A stretch of 64,000 bases of DNA. It comes from Lineus longissimus. Lineage: Eukaryota; Nemertea; Pilidiophora; Heteronemertea; Lineidae. Where the stretch lies: contig NC_088322.1 of assembly GCF_910592395.1 (NCBI RefSeq), positions 3,164,001 to 3,228,000 on the forward strand. The letters are read 5' to 3'. The notes beneath the pieces were generated by a model. It was not told the origin of the DNA and searched no databases. It worked only from the letters and a program-made list of their open reading frames with translations. The translations under genes were made by a program, and so were the position numbers. Position 1 is the first letter of the stretch; each line of letters opens with the position of its first letter. Below, in pieces: positions 1-12,328 of this stretch.

Positions 1-1904
1 GCGTCCGTCATTCTCATCCTCGGCATACGAAAAGGGGCGGGATAACCACTGCGGGGGGGGGGGGGGGGGAGTGTAACACATAGGCTCGATGTACAGAGCG
101 GAGCACATCGAGGATGGGCTACGGGAACCAGGCCTCATTATAAAGTTTGTAAATATAGTAAGATTATGATTAGGACATGACACAAAAAACTACTTTGACC
201 TCTTAGAACCAAATTTGGAATCACTGACCAAACGATATCCACTGTATGATATCTCATCGGAGATAAGAAAGGGAACTATATCAGTCGCGCGCGGCTGCAA
301 ATTGATCTCTTCATACATAGGTCGAGGCTGGCCTCGTGCCGTTGCGTAAACTGCCCGCGAAACTTTTTGAGCATTGTCGTCATCCAACTTTCTAGCAAAC
401 TTTTCTAACTTTAAGTCATGATTCCATCACCTTCCGTCGTTAGTATTACTGACAAAACTACAAATAAGGTGAGATTTCAAGTACTATAGTTGTGCTGACT
501 GCATACTTTTGCCACAGAGTGCAGAAAAGCATCTTTGAAACCTAATATGTATACAAAATGTACATGATGTACATACAGACATGACGTAGGCCTAGGCGCT
601 GACCGCTGAGGCTGCCCATGCATGCATGCATGCATGCATGGATTTTGAATTGGCCTGCTGTACATTGTAGCCTTCGAAGTCGGTAAAAGGGGCTTATATA
701 GCCTAACACTGCGGTCTACCACGCAATTGTTGGTTGCGGGGAGAACTCATGCAGGATCGTATGTCTGGAGGGCCTCGTTCAACCTGAACGGTATTTTGTT
801 AAAATGTTACCACGTAAACGTCCTTGGACCTTGCTTCAAAACGTTCCCAGCAGGTTAACCTAGTTCTAATGTCCCCGTCTTGATTCATTAGGGTCATGGG
901 GCGCGGAGTGCGCATGGCTGGTTGCCCTTCTTTCTTAGTTAAACTTAGTATTTCCTTCTGGGCCGAGGCGCAGTCTGGGGGTCTTGTGTGTGTGGTGCTT
1001 GTTGTCCTGGACTGGTGCCAGTGGTGGGAATGTTGTCCAGCAATATAATGTTCACCCTGATTATAAAACATCAAATTGCAATTGCATAAATTATGATAAC
1101 AAGAGGCCCAAGGGCCTGGCGCTCAGCTGGATGACCTAATAACATAGGACTCAGAGGGTATAAAGTAGTAAATATCGGCTTTATACTACTGTTTGAAGGT
1201 CAAGAGAACACGTTATACCACTAAAATTTCCAATGCAGAGCTGCCAGCTGGATGAAAAATGATTGAACTAATCAGCCATGGTATGTAAATATTACAGGAG
1301 GCAACGGAAGATATCCCTAGTTCAGTATGTTGTATCAGTAGCTTTACAGAAAAAAAGTGTCAGAGAGGATGAGACTTCTCCATGGACAACTGTGGTATGT
1401 CCAGGCTGGGTTGTACAGCACAAGGATACAATATGCTGTCTGTAATTGAGAGGTATCCTGATTTAACAGAGGTCAAAATAAATAGAAATTACCAGTTTGG
1501 GACTAGCACCACTTTCTTTTTTTTTAATAAGGTAGAGATTACAGGAGTCAACAAAATTAATTTTATTGAGAGAAATTGACCTGTCCTGCAGGTGATCGGA
1601 ATTTACAATACAAAGGGTCGTTTTTCATGACATTGTGCTCTACTGCGTATTCCTAGTCATAGTGAGTCGATCTAGAACCAATCTATCCTTGGCGCAGACA
1701 GGTTCAAATTGGCTATATCTTGAATAGATCGAATTGCGATGAAAATCTAATGCAATAAAGGAGCAATATCGAAGAGACAAATTAATCAAACCAATTGTCC
1801 ACAGACTCGGACCCTGAAATGGCACGATGTATGCGTGCATATAAAAGTATATCAATTGGTCCCATAGAGATGATGAGGCAATGTCAATATGCCTTGTTCC
1901 TTAG
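1..1904. other. Non-coding stretch with simple repeats
   Basis: I see no convincing gene. The stretch holds a G17 run (53-69), a (CATG)6 run (617-640) and, near 1100-1130, a short GC-rich palindromic motif (gaggcccaagggcct) of a kind often seen in dispersed repeats of marine invertebrates. A minus-strand reading frame at 190-387 (65 codons) has mixed amino-acid use and could be the end of an exon, but nothing around it supports that. Confidence 0.4.
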
Positions 1905-2513
1905 CCCTTAAAGCGCCGAATTAACAAAATCATATTACCCCTGAGCGCCGAATTAACCAAGCATTTTTGAAAATGATTAATAACAACGTTATTTTTGTTA
2001 CAAACACCATGGAATGTACTGATGATTTTATACAAATGGTAATTCCCGTCGATTTTTGTGACATTTCCCGCCAAAATTTACTAATTAGGGGTTAATTAGT
2101 GCAAATACCCATAATCAACAAAAATATAGCCAGAACATACCTCCATCAGCTTTTTATACCTCCCTTGGTATTTTAATATGAAGTCTGGGTCTAAATACAT
2201 CGTTTCCATCCGATTCCTGGTCGAAGCATCCGTCTAATTAGTCGTAGCAGCGCTAATTACTCCTGATGACGTCATTCCCGCGAAAATGGGGCTTCAAGTT
2301 TTTGATAAAATACTCAAAAGCTTGTATAGAAACTTGAAATTTTTTCGATGCCATTTTGTGCTAAGCATCACTGTCGAAGTACCAAAGAGCGTACATGCAC
2401 ACTCACTGCCATCTCTTAGCAGACAGGTGGAACTAAATGTCTGCTGTCGACGATCGTCGCCTCTGGCGCTTTCCCCCTTATGTCGACGATCGTCGCCTCT
2501 GGCGCTTTAAGGG
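1905..2513. mobile_element. 609-bp MITE with CCCTTAAAGCGCC terminal repeats
   Basis: The left end reads cccttaaagcgcc (1905-1917) and the right end is its perfect reverse complement (2501-2513). Both sides are flanked by ttag (1901-1904 and 2514-2517), which fits a 4-bp target duplication. Sub-terminal direct repeats are also visible: gcgccgaattaac occurs twice on the left, and a ~26-bp block beginning cgacgatcgtcgcctctggc occurs twice on the right. There is no coding capacity. The CCCTT-type terminus and 4-bp target resemble piggyBac-like elements, which normally use TTAA; that assignment is inference. Confidence 0.7.
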
Positions 2514-2517
2514 TTAG

Positions 2518-3237
2518 TCGGCAATATGCCCCTTTTTATACGGAGAAGAAGGAGAACCCAGATAGGCCTTCGCATGTCGGCTTCGAAATGGCTCGAACCA
2601 ACTGTACTATCACTACTATAACTTTAAAATGCGTGCTCCTCCTAGTCCTACATGTAGCAATGTCTCAGCCAAAAAGGCAAAGTGAGCAGTTCCTTGGTGA
2701 GGCCATGTCAGGTTCCGCGCGCCTCTTCAGATACATCAAGTATTGAAAGCTGTGGTGAGCTGAGCACATAAAAGACCATGGTCACCTTAATTTGAAAATC
2801 CCTTCATAATCAAGCCAAGGGCTACCTCTGACTAAAACAGCACAATAGACCACCAATTTGATCCAGCTCCTAACTGCGGGAAAACCCAAGTCCAGCAACC
2901 AAAAGTACCAAAAATACATTTTTTGTTTACATTTGAACTGCACACATGCGTTTGTTTTTTCAATTTCATTTCCCGCGAAATCTCGAAAATCAGGTGACCT
3001 GCAATCGTGGATTGAAAATAACATTAACCTCGGTTCAGCAGGTCAGCAGGTATACCGGCTGTTCCAATCATCCCCCTACAGCCAGCCGTTCAAAAGGTAA
3101 TGTTATTCACCCCACAGGGAGTGCAAGTAATTGATTAAGCCCCTGCATAACTTAACAGCAATGGCTTGGCTTCTGTGAGTGGTAAGGAGAATTGACAGTT
3201 TTTTTATGGGAGTAACATTATTGTGTTGCTTAAAACG
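2518..3237. other. Non-coding spacer
   Basis: Only short overlapping reading frames on both strands (up to 88 codons), none with recognisable domains. I see no gene here. Confidence 0.4.
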
Positions 3238-3241
3238 TCTA

Positions 3242-4356
3242 CTATGGCACGCCAAAGCGGAATTATTTCAACCCTGAAAAAATATTAGCAACTACAAATT
3301 TCTTGGCAACAGAGAAGAAATACTATTTAAACTTTCAAAAATATACCCGACAATCTTTTTAAAAAGATAAAATTTTTTAGACTCATGTCAACATTTTGAA
3401 AAAACAAGCCAACAATTTTTTTTTCGTGATACTTCGAAAAATTCGATTACATTTTTTTCTTCTCTTAAAAATATTTTCCACGCAATTTTAAAAAAAAAAT
3501 CTTGACAAAATTTTACTGCAACATTTATTTTCGTTCAAGATTTTTTCTTGGCAACATTTTTTTCGTTCAACATTTTTTCCGTTCAACAACGAGTGCCACC
3601 TATAAACTGCTAATAGAACTCGCGCGCAGGGACGAGGTAAAGCTGGGGTACTTCATACTTATAGCAGGTCGGGAATTCTGATCGTTCGTTCGTTCGTTCG
3701 TATGTTGTTGTTGCCATCTCAAAACAAGCGCCTTTTATCATACTTCTCACATAGGATCAGATGAATAAGTTCGCGTGTTGGTTGGTGGTGATTGGTGTGC
3801 AGCTAGGATTGTGGTCAACACCACGTGCGTAAGATATTCGTGTAAAGAAACATGCCAGAAGTACCCCGTAGCTAAACCTCGTCTCGAGGGGATATAGTTC
3901 AATTAGTTGTTCACAGGTAGCGCTCGTTGTTGGACGAAAAAATTGTTGACGAAAAAAAATGTTGCAAGAAAAAAATCTTGAACGAAAATAAATGTTGCCA
4001 TAAAATTTTGTCAACATTTAAAAAAAAAATGTTGCGGGAAAATATTTTCAAGAGAAGAAAAAATTAAAAATTGAATATTTTTTTCACGAAATAATGAATT
4101 TTTAAAGTTTTTTATGAAGAAAAAAAGTTTAACCCCAAAATAATTTTTTTCTAACGAATTTTTCTAAATGTCAAAAAAAAATGTTGGCTTGTTTTCTCAA
4201 TATGTTGGATCTTTTTTTTAAATAATGCTTATATTTTGTACAGGGTTGAAATAATTCCGCTAATGTTGGCTTGTTTTCTGAAAATGTTGGATCGTTTTTA
4301 AAATGTTGCCAATATTTTGTACAGGGTTGAAATAATTCCGTTTTGGCGTGCCATAG
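3242..4356. mobile_element. Foldback (long inverted repeat) element
   Basis: The outer ends are inverted copies: ctatggcacgccaaag at 3242 matches the reverse complement of the end at 4356, and the match continues through 'cggaattatttcaaccctg'. Pairing goes inwards through A/T-rich arms to about 3657 and 3858, leaving a loop of roughly 200 bp that contains a (TTCG)n run near 3682-3700. Both ends are flanked by tcta (3238-3241 and 4357-4360), a probable 4-bp target duplication. The right arm is longer because an ~80-bp block (about 4183-4262) is duplicated in tandem at 4263-4340. No protein is encoded. Confidence 0.75.
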
Positions 4357-4719
4357 TCTACTTTTTACTCATGTAAGAATCGTAGTACTAATAATAACTT
4401 CAACTTATTTTCCAGTTATGATAACACAACACGCATCTTCATGATCATGATCTTTCTCAAACTAACTGAATGACCTAATCGCCTTGGACGCACAACCTAA
4501 CCACATATCAATCCGCCCCGATGATCGACACTTCCATTCGATTCGATAACCCTCGATAAAGTTTGATAAATAAACTAGAACTTAGATTTCACAGGAGCAC
4601 CTGTGAATTCATGACTCCAGGGTTGTTTTGAGGGCGATATTGTAAGAGTTGGTCTTGAGTATGGGGAAGTGAAGGTCCGTGTGAGGGACCTGGGGACTGG
4701 AGAGAAGACTAACGATGGG

Positions 4720-4765
4720 ATCATGGAGGTATATTTTTATAAATAATTATTTATACCTCCATGAT
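4720..4765. repeat. Hairpin, 14-bp stem
   Basis: atcatggaggtata (4720-4733) is repeated in inverted orientation as tatacctccatgat (4752-4765) around an 18-bp A/T-rich loop. Possibly the palindromic remnant of a small element; function unknown. Confidence 0.6.
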
Positions 4766-4912
4766 GGGATCTGACACGGACACTACTATTGATCTCATTA
4801 TATGAATACCATTTAATTACAAAAAAGTGAAAACAGATCATATCATATTCCTTGGCATGAATTAAAATAGGGGTGCGGGAACAAGGTTTTTTTAGCAGGA
4901 GGAAATCGAGAA

Positions 4913-4952
4913 CAGCCAAATCGGAATACGCCGTCGTATTCCGATTTGGCTG
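4913..4952. repeat. Perfect 18-bp stem hairpin with 4-base loop
   Basis: cagccaaatcggaatacg (4913-4930) is followed after ccgt by its exact reverse complement (4935-4952). The spacer is too short to be an ordinary transposon. Confidence 0.7.
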
Positions 4953-6940
4953 GTTAGTGGTGAAATCTGCTTTTAATTTTGCAAATTAACATATTCGTTT
5001 TTCTAGTTCTAACGTTGTCTGAATTAAAGATGCTTTCCCAATGCTTGACTGGTCTGGCAAAAGACATTGCCAGGAAAACGTGACGTCATTTTGGCCATTC
5101 TTCTTACCGCACGCCCTCTCTCTCCGTAAAAGTTCCTGACATAGTGTGAAGTGGGAGGGCACACAATGGGAACCACACTGCCGCGATGTTAATAGTTTCT
5201 ATTTATAGAATTCAGCAGCAGAGATTTTAGGCACGGAAAAAGTGGATTAACTCGGCTAATCTCAATGGATTTTACCCAGGAATGTTTTCAAGGCGAGAGA
5301 AACATCTGATTTACTGCGCTTATTAGATTTCATGTTCAGGCCGAAGATTGGCCTAAAACGTGGACGAAAAGAGTGCATTATCGAGTGTTGGAGAGGTCAC
5401 GTGATTGGACGAGAAACCTGAACAAAGTTTTCGTGCTTTTAGCTGTCCACATCAATGGCTATAATATACTCCTGCAGAATAGTAGAACTAATAGAACTAA
5501 TTTCCGAAGTTTCCAATAGTTTGAACACAAATCAGAACATCACCCATCAGCTGGACTCAGATCTGCATAAATTACGATAAATAATGAGGTCGTCGCTTCA
5601 ATTCCGCAAAGAAAGTTGACTCCATTCGAAGGTTGTTTTGACCAAATTCTGTTGAACTCATCGTTATGAGGGCATTTGAACACATTCTCGTTGATCTTTT
5701 CTATAAACGTGTGAAGTTTCGTACCAAAATACGTTTCCGTAAAGGCTTAAAAAAGAAAATTTGTCACTTACAAAATCATCGCTCCGGTAGAAATAAAAAG
5801 GTCACCGCCATTTTCTTGATGATAGTACTCCAGGTAACCTCGGCGGGAAATTTAAAGCGGGGTCATCCGGGGTCAAACAACAGTTTTGCTCACTACCGCC
5901 AACTGGTGATATAAATCGACACTAATCTATTTTATATCAAAACTTCTGTATCATAAAGACCTTTTCAACTTTATTTCAAGCTTTTATCTGCTGGAATAGA
6001 ACGTTGTTTTTTCATTTACGCATTTTGCCCCCTGGGGAGCTGAATTTGAGTCGAATCGCCCAAATTGTTTTCCGTAAGCAACATTTTCTGCGGTGTTTAT
6101 AAGCAAGACTAGATTTGAAGTGCCTCGGTTGTATGATTACAAAATGCCCAACTTTGTCTACAGATGGCTAGATGGAAGGATGGCAGGATGGATGGAAGGA
6201 CGGACACCAATCGAATAGCTATTTGACTAGCTCCGCTGACTTTGTCAGCTGAGCTAAAAATGAGGTGTGGGTTACCCTCCAATTTAATTTACAATTTCTC
6301 AAATCAACTTTGCGATGTTTTCCTTACTACAATGAGCACTGAGGACGTTTCTAACCCAGGAACGTTTTAACCCAAGGACGTTTTCAACTAGCTGGTAACC
6401 GGATTTTTAAACCGGTGAGGTTTTCAAGGAACTTCAAAAAATCCTGGCTCTTCAGGTTCAAGATCTCTGTGATAAAGGACACAAAATCAAGAGAGTCTGT
6501 CGAATGACACTAAAAGCCGTGGTCCCTTGTAGGCCTACCTGATGAGTGTCTTTATGCCAGGGCAAGTTAAGGGAGAATATATAGGCAGTGGCTAGGTAGG
6601 CAAGATAAGGTTACAAAAAGTTGCCAGTAGGGGTCTCTCCATTCTCACAGTATGTCAAAATCATCACTCACTCTTGCACGAGGAATAGATTTAGTGCTGA
6701 ATCAAACAAAACCCAGTGCCATCACTTGCATATTGGCATCCCAGAGATGGTTATTGGCATCCCAGAGATGGCTAATTTAACCCCCCAGTTCCTGCCTGTA
6801 GTCCCCCTTAAAGATACCACAGGTGGACAGTAGCCTGTAGTGGACTCCATACCTCTGGCAAAAAAAACCTCAATAGAGGTTACGGCGCCAGTAAATGATT
6901 GATTGATTGGTAGACTAATTATCATTTTTCTTTTATACTA
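4953..6940. other. Non-coding, low-complexity patches
   Basis: No gene with recognisable domains. A degenerate GATG/GGAT-rich patch lies at about 6161-6210, followed by 'ctgactttgtcagctgagct', an imperfect inverted repeat. A short direct duplication (attggcatcccagagatgg, twice) lies at about 6732-6770. Confidence 0.4.
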
Positions 6941-6946
6941 TTTCAG

Positions 6947-9094
6947 CACCATGGTTCAACAAAGAGGAGGGATCGGTCGGTTTTTACGGAGAACCATAAG
7001 ACCTGTTTAAATTGATGATGGTGTGCGTGCCAGGGCAGACTGCAAGGACCAGATTCAGGAACTCGCTACTGATATTGAACTTCCCTATGATACTTGTTGG
7101 GTAAGTTCTCAGTTTGCTTGTTGACACTTATCAGCATTCAGTTTTGTTGCAGATGCACTTGAGTTTTGATCAGCTTTTCCCCTTGGTGCCATTTTATTTT
7201 AGTGATTTACTCACTGGTGTATCTATTTCCGCTCTAGTTATTTAGTATGTTTTATTCAAGGGCAGTGTACATTTTTTTTTCTGGTAAAGGGTTGCGTGAG
7301 CTTTTAACATACATGTACATGGAGGTCAGGTGAATGAGTTTGTTTGGCTTATTTGTAAAATCATTTTATTTCCATCGTCAGGTTTATATCCAGAACCATT
7401 CTAGAGGAAGGACGCAATCAAGCCAGAAGGATTCGAAGGTTCCAAAGTGGGGATACAATGGGTACACCTTATTCCTCAAAGAGGGAGACAAAAAAGTAAA
7501 AGGGATGTGATGTGTTGCGTCGACGTTAGGTCATCCTTCTTAATTTTGAGTGACACTTGTGTTATGAATTAATTTTTGAATTAAAGGAATGCAAATTGTA
7601 AATCAAATGCAACTTGATGTATTCTGGTCAGCACGTTGCAGTAAACTAGCTTGCTGCAAGGTTAAATTTGTTCAAAAAACAATTAAAAACTCTGCTTTTT
7701 AATTGATTCTTCGGGGAGGTGGCGCTTTGAGCGTGGTGCTACCACGGAAAGGCGCCCTATAAGTGTAGCATTCATTCATTCATTCATTCATTCAATTTAG
7801 GTCCCGGGTGTTACTGTAGTGTACTATAAAACTTTTCTCCAGTTACCCTTTTTTGAGATATTCACTGCCTATATGCCAAAATGCAATGATTAACTGGAAT
7901 TGCTGGGTTTATTTTCTTTACTACAGGCCTGTTCCTTCTGTTTTGTTATGTTCTTGGTCAGTTAATACATTTGTAAAGTAAAAGATTGGTTCTGGACTGT
8001 CAATTTTTTTGAAGTCGACCATCATCAGCCATGTCAGTTACTAATTTTCCTGTACATGTAATGTTCTTTTCTGCACATATTGTAGAGGGTGAGAAACCAA
8101 AAGATGCAATGAAGAGGTGGGCGGACGAGTACCGGAGCCTGGGTGACCATACGAAGAAGAGTTTTGGGCAGCGGGCCAAGTTGCTGGTGCCTGATTATGC
8201 CGACCCGTTAATTTGGCGCAAAAGGATCAACCAGATATTTGGGAATATTGCTCAAGGTGAAAGTGAAAATCAAACAACAGCATGATTTGTGAAATGGTTT
8301 CAGTATTAAATAGCGCTACACATGTGTAGCTAGCTTGTACACTTTTTGATGAACTCTAAAACAACATTTCCTGGCTGTGTCACTGCTCTCTCATTGCAAA
8401 ACGTTGTTCTAATTGTATTCATTACTGTTCCTCATTTCTCTGAAGACTTGATCCAGTCGAAGCTTCCTTAGCAGACACCTCTCTATTTTAAAGACTCTAG
8501 CTTTGGCCCAAAATAAGTTGATTCCATTCTATTTGACCTTGGTAATCAGGACACCTAATAAGGACTGCACATGTCAGTCCCAAGGGTGTACTTAGAAATG
8601 TTGTACTTGCTGTAGTAGTTGCCGATGATGTATGTGTAATTGAGATTTCATTTATTTTCCTTCAGTTGAATGAACTGGGATCGCTTGGCATAGAGGCCTA
8701 TCTTTTCGGGATCGATCTGCAGCACAATGAGGCTCATTCTCTTGGCACGCCAATGGGAGACGCATTCTCCCACACCGGAGCTCACAAGAGGGAGCTTGAT
8801 AACTTCCGAGTTTTTCTTCGACTAAGAGGTGGTACTTATATCTACTAATCTAGACTGCGTCTATCTGTTTGTATGTAGCCTTTGACCAACTGGTTCCTGT
8901 AAGTTACATACATGTATTTCATAAAAGTTGTCTAACTGAATTAACTGATAATTAAATTTAGTTCATTATTCAGTATTTGAAATTGATGTGATGACATTAT
9001 TTCTATTCTGTTTCATATTTAGTGACTGGTCAGGAAGTCCTGGATGAAAAGAAAAAGGAAAGTCAAAGAATGCAGATCGCCAAAAGAAAATAAG
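6947..9094 (+). pseudogene. Broken spliced gene with HMG-box-like domain
   Basis: Five exon-like blocks follow each other on the plus strand: 6947-7100 (ATG at 6951), 7382-7495, 8086-8256, 8666-8828 and 9023-9094, each next to a plausible AG and/or GT. Blocks 2 and 3 together read GYTLFLKEGDKK...EGEKPKDAMKRW...YRSLGDHTKKSFGQRA, the pattern of an HMG box (aromatic, FxKE, W, L, K, A). Block 4 to block 5 joins in phase and ends IAKRK-stop at 9094. The first block has an in-frame TAA (7008-7010), and the junctions between blocks 2-3 and 3-4 are out of phase by one base, so this copy looks dead. HMG-type DNA-binding proteins do travel with some DNA transposons. A link to the convergent KDZ-like gene downstream is inference. 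Confidence 0.4.
7715..7796 (+). repeat. SINE/LINE-type 3' tail with (CATT)n
   Basis: The motif ggcgctttgagcg...ggaaaggcgccctataagtg followed by repeated cattcattcatt (about 7770-7794) has the form of a retroposon 3' end (short stem-loop plus 4-bp repeat tail). It sits in an intron-like gap of the HMG-like gene. Confidence 0.5.
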
Positions 9095-9676
9095 TGCAGC
9101 GATTACAGATAAATACCGTAAGATTTGTTGAAGATTCTTGTCTTAGTACATCTGTTTCCTTTTCATTGTCTCTTTCAATGACAATGTGTTGGTATGAACG
9201 TCAGATAATCAACGGAACTTTATAAGATTAGTCAAATAAATGATCCCGGCCCACTGGCTGGGCTTGAAAACAGAACATTCATTTTCACAACAACTACTGT
9301 GGCTGCCCTTTCCAAGGCTAGCGCTGCCACTCGCCATTGTCGCCAAAACTAAACTAAAACCTGATTGGCTAAAAACTTATGCTACTTGGCTCAAATTTTT
9401 GAAATGCATTTACTGTTGAGACACACATCAAAGTAGGAAAAAATCATGGTAAATTACCCATTTGGCTAAACTAATGAAAAATGCTGAGCTGCCCTTGCTT
9501 CCAACGACAAATGGCCCCGCTGCAAGAGTGGCGTGTTCAAAAGCCGATATGTCATGTAAAACACAAACAAACAAAAGTACCATTCTTCTTTAGTGAATGA
9601 TTTTTAAAGAGACATTTGTCTGACCAACTTTTTCTTATGAATCAATTATTTGCTTATAAAAGCTTCCTTTTTCCCT

Positions 9677-11155
9677 TACTCAAGGTGCCTTCTGTAGGAA
9701 TCCAAAAGCCCAACTCCCAAGAAAGAGGCTGTCCCAAGGAACTCTGCTGGTGCGAGGTCTGCCATCCGACTTGGAGGCAAAGTTGGTGACTGGTGTCCAG
9801 AGTGCTGGTACACATGACCTGCTTCGTCTGGAATCTTTGATCGACCAGGTGGAGTTCTATGTACCAAGGTTTGTACTGCTTCTTGACTATGCAACTTCTT
9901 CCAGTTTCTACTCCTGAGGCTGGGGTACTAAAGGGTCACATTTTCAATTGCCACTGCTCACATGGTCGCTTTTCAGAAATATATTTGTCAACTTAATTCA
10001 GCCTGAAAACATGACATGTTACATTGCTATGTAAAGTAAAACAAATTTTGATGGTATCTAATGAATGCTGCTTGCTGAAGATAAATCTTGTTTCCACACA
10101 AACTACTTTCAGCTTTATTTCGTAAATGATGGCCCACTTCACTTTGGCATTTCACCTGTAGGGTGTGTCGGCTGAAGGGTTGTTCTGCTTGCTTTGCGAT
10201 GCTATTTTTGATACTTATTTAAAAATTATTTTTGCAGCGAGTCAGTTGGGACGCAAGATGTTGTGGATGTAAATGCCAATATTCCTACAGGTAAATATTC
10301 TGTTTTGTTTCATTGGCGCTATTTGTTACATGTTGAACATCAATGAACAGAAGTTTTTGTAAAATCTGTACAAACCATCAGTATTTTTGTTTTGATTGAA
10401 ATTCTCTGCTGTCAGATTAATCAGTTATCTGTATAAAAAAAAACTATGCCAAATTACAGCATTTAAGTCGAAAGAAAGTTATCATGCTTATGAAGAAATA
10501 TCCCATCTTACAATGACAAGCCAATTTATTTTTGGCCACTGTTCAGATGTTAGTGTTGGTTTGTTTTTAATCTGCCCTAATCATTTGGAATTGGTGGTAT
10601 CGAAATATCACATTAGCTATTCTAGCTGTGTGTCCTCCTGAAGCCTGGGCCTCAAAATAATTCTCAACTATCATGTTTCAGGCAATGTTCAACAAGATGG
10701 CTTGGTTATTTCCAGTTACCTTGAAACTGCGAAAGACAGCTCTGGTAAGTAGTCATTATGAGCATGATAAAATGCATTTTGCTTTTCAGTGGCATAGTGT
10801 GCATTGTGAAAGGATATTGGGCAACTTTGTATTATAGTGCCCAAATAATGCAAGTATTTCTATCATCCATGCTGCTGTATTCAACCATATCTGTTTGGTC
10901 AGTATTTGTGATTATCATATTGACCATTGGCATTATGAAATACAATTTCATTGTTTATGACAGACATTCGAGTAACAGTTGTGGATAAAAGCTTTTTCGA
11001 CTAAAAAAATCCATCTTTGCAAGGAAATGTATAAGTTCTCTTACCAATTTTTTAGAAATCCTCAGTGATTTGTTAGCGGGTGATTTGGGCTCCATACTTG
11101 AGGAAACAGGGGAGGATATCACGTCTGATGCTACCATTCAAGATAATAACGGTTA
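9677..11155 (+). other. Series of exon-like blocks, unknown protein
   Basis: Short open blocks bounded by AG and GT sites run on from the HMG-like gene: about 9685-9870 (reads AFCRNPKAQLPRKRL...LLRLESLIDQVEFYVPR), 10239-10290, 10681-10744 (GNVQQDGLVISSYLETAKDS) and 11056-11151 (EILSDLLAGDLGSILEETGE). The peptides are hydrophilic and partly acidic and I recognise no domain. Good splice sites at each block suggest a real multi-exon gene or its relic, perhaps the 3' part of the HMG-like gene. I found no alternative on the minus strand. Confidence 0.3.
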
Positions 11156-11758
11156 GCAAGATTAGTGTTCATTATTTATTTTCATCTTCATGATTGGCCC
11201 CAGGACCTAGTTGTTAAGTCCTTACTTAACTAGTCATTCGACATGGCATTTCCGAAGAAGACTCATATGAAATGCTTCAAAATGGCGGTTGAAAGGTCTT
11301 CAGCTGTCCTGCCAACAACAAGTAGGAGTACTGGGCCCGGTTGTTCAAAAGTACAAAATTCACGTTACATGTATCCCTAATGGTTACGTTAAGTATCCCA
11401 AAAGACGTTATCTCTTTCAGTTAATCGCATTAAAATTTTCACGTAATGACTTAACGACACCGTTAAAGACATAATCTCCTGAAAATTCAGCTGATTTCTC
11501 CGTCAAGGTAGTGAGTCTAAGAGCACGTGGGCGAAATATTTTAGAAAATGGTCGATTATTTACCGAGTAATCGATGAAAGTGTAATAGCTGAAACTATCA
11601 TCTGCTAAAAACACTTTGAGTTCGCGCCATTAGGAGATTCCGGCAAGTGCCCGGATGATGACGTAGGCTGAGGAACCCGGCTTCTGGGGAAGTCCCGCTC
11701 TGTGTGTACATTCAGCGTGTTTACGTGTAGTGGCTTTTTTCATATTTACGAAGGAATT

Positions 11759-12018
11759 ATGCCAAATAGGTGCGCTGCTGGCGGCTGCGGTAACACACCC
11801 AGTGTGAAGGACAATATAAAGGTCCATCGGTTCCCTACCGATGAGGCCTTATGTGCGAAATGGGTTCGTTTCGTTAGTTTTAAGAGGAAGGACTTCTCCG
11901 CTGCAAATGTGAAGTCGTCTACTGTACCGTGCTCTGCCCTCTTCACGTCGGACCAATATATTATTACTAACATTCGAAAGTATGACCCCACTGCTGAGTC
12001 AGGATATCGAGTTGAAAG
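11759..12018 (+). pseudogene. THAP zinc-finger exon (degenerate)
   Basis: From ATG at 11759 the frame reads MPNRCAAGGCGNTP..., then FPTDEALCAKWVRF and finally VPCSALFTSDQY. This is the THAP layout: two cysteines near the N-terminus, a central Trp, then CxxH. The last ligand should be His (CSxHF), but this copy has CSALF, so the zinc site is broken by one change. A clean donor (ag|gtaact) follows at 12018/12019. THAP domains bind DNA and are the N-terminal domain of P-element, Kolobok and some other transposases. No catalytic domain follows, so this is a fragment. Confidence 0.55.
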
Positions 12019-12025
12019 GTAACTA

Positions 12026-12328
12026 TTATTCAATGCATATCTGACGGTCCTGGGATGCCGCAAACAGTACAGAATCTCGTAGTTTCGCACAGCAGTGTGC
12101 ATCTACCAGCTGTCTACACACACGATGCACTATACAGACACCGACATTTGCGGCGGCTGCTGGCACAGGAGCATCAGGCTCGAACCTGTATGGCTCTGCC
12201 CCGGCGAATTCGTAATTATTGAAGCCACCAGGACCAGCTCCTTCATCGTTTTCTTCTTGGAAAAAGTTTCCATCGTCACTATCCGATGAATAATCAAAGA
12301 AATCTGAAGAATCGCTGCTGCTATCCAT
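12026..12328 (-). CDS. Acidic Ser/Asp-rich small protein, unknown
   Basis: A 100-codon minus-strand frame starts MDSSSDSSDFFDYSSDSDDG and continues through FNNYEFAGAEPYRFEP into a Cys-containing tail (VCRQLVDAHCC). Acidic N-termini followed by a PY(R/M)FEP motif and a cysteine cluster occur in proteins carried by invertebrate transposable elements (the P2X7-like zinc domain type); here the cysteine spacing looks disturbed. It converges on the THAP exon within the same small element. Function unknown. Confidence 0.3.
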   Translation of the reverse strand: MDSSSDSSDFFDYSSDSDDGNFFQEENDEGAGPGGFNNYEFAGAEPYRFEPDAPVPAAAANVGVCIVHRVCRQLVDAHCCAKLRDSVLFAASQDRQICIE

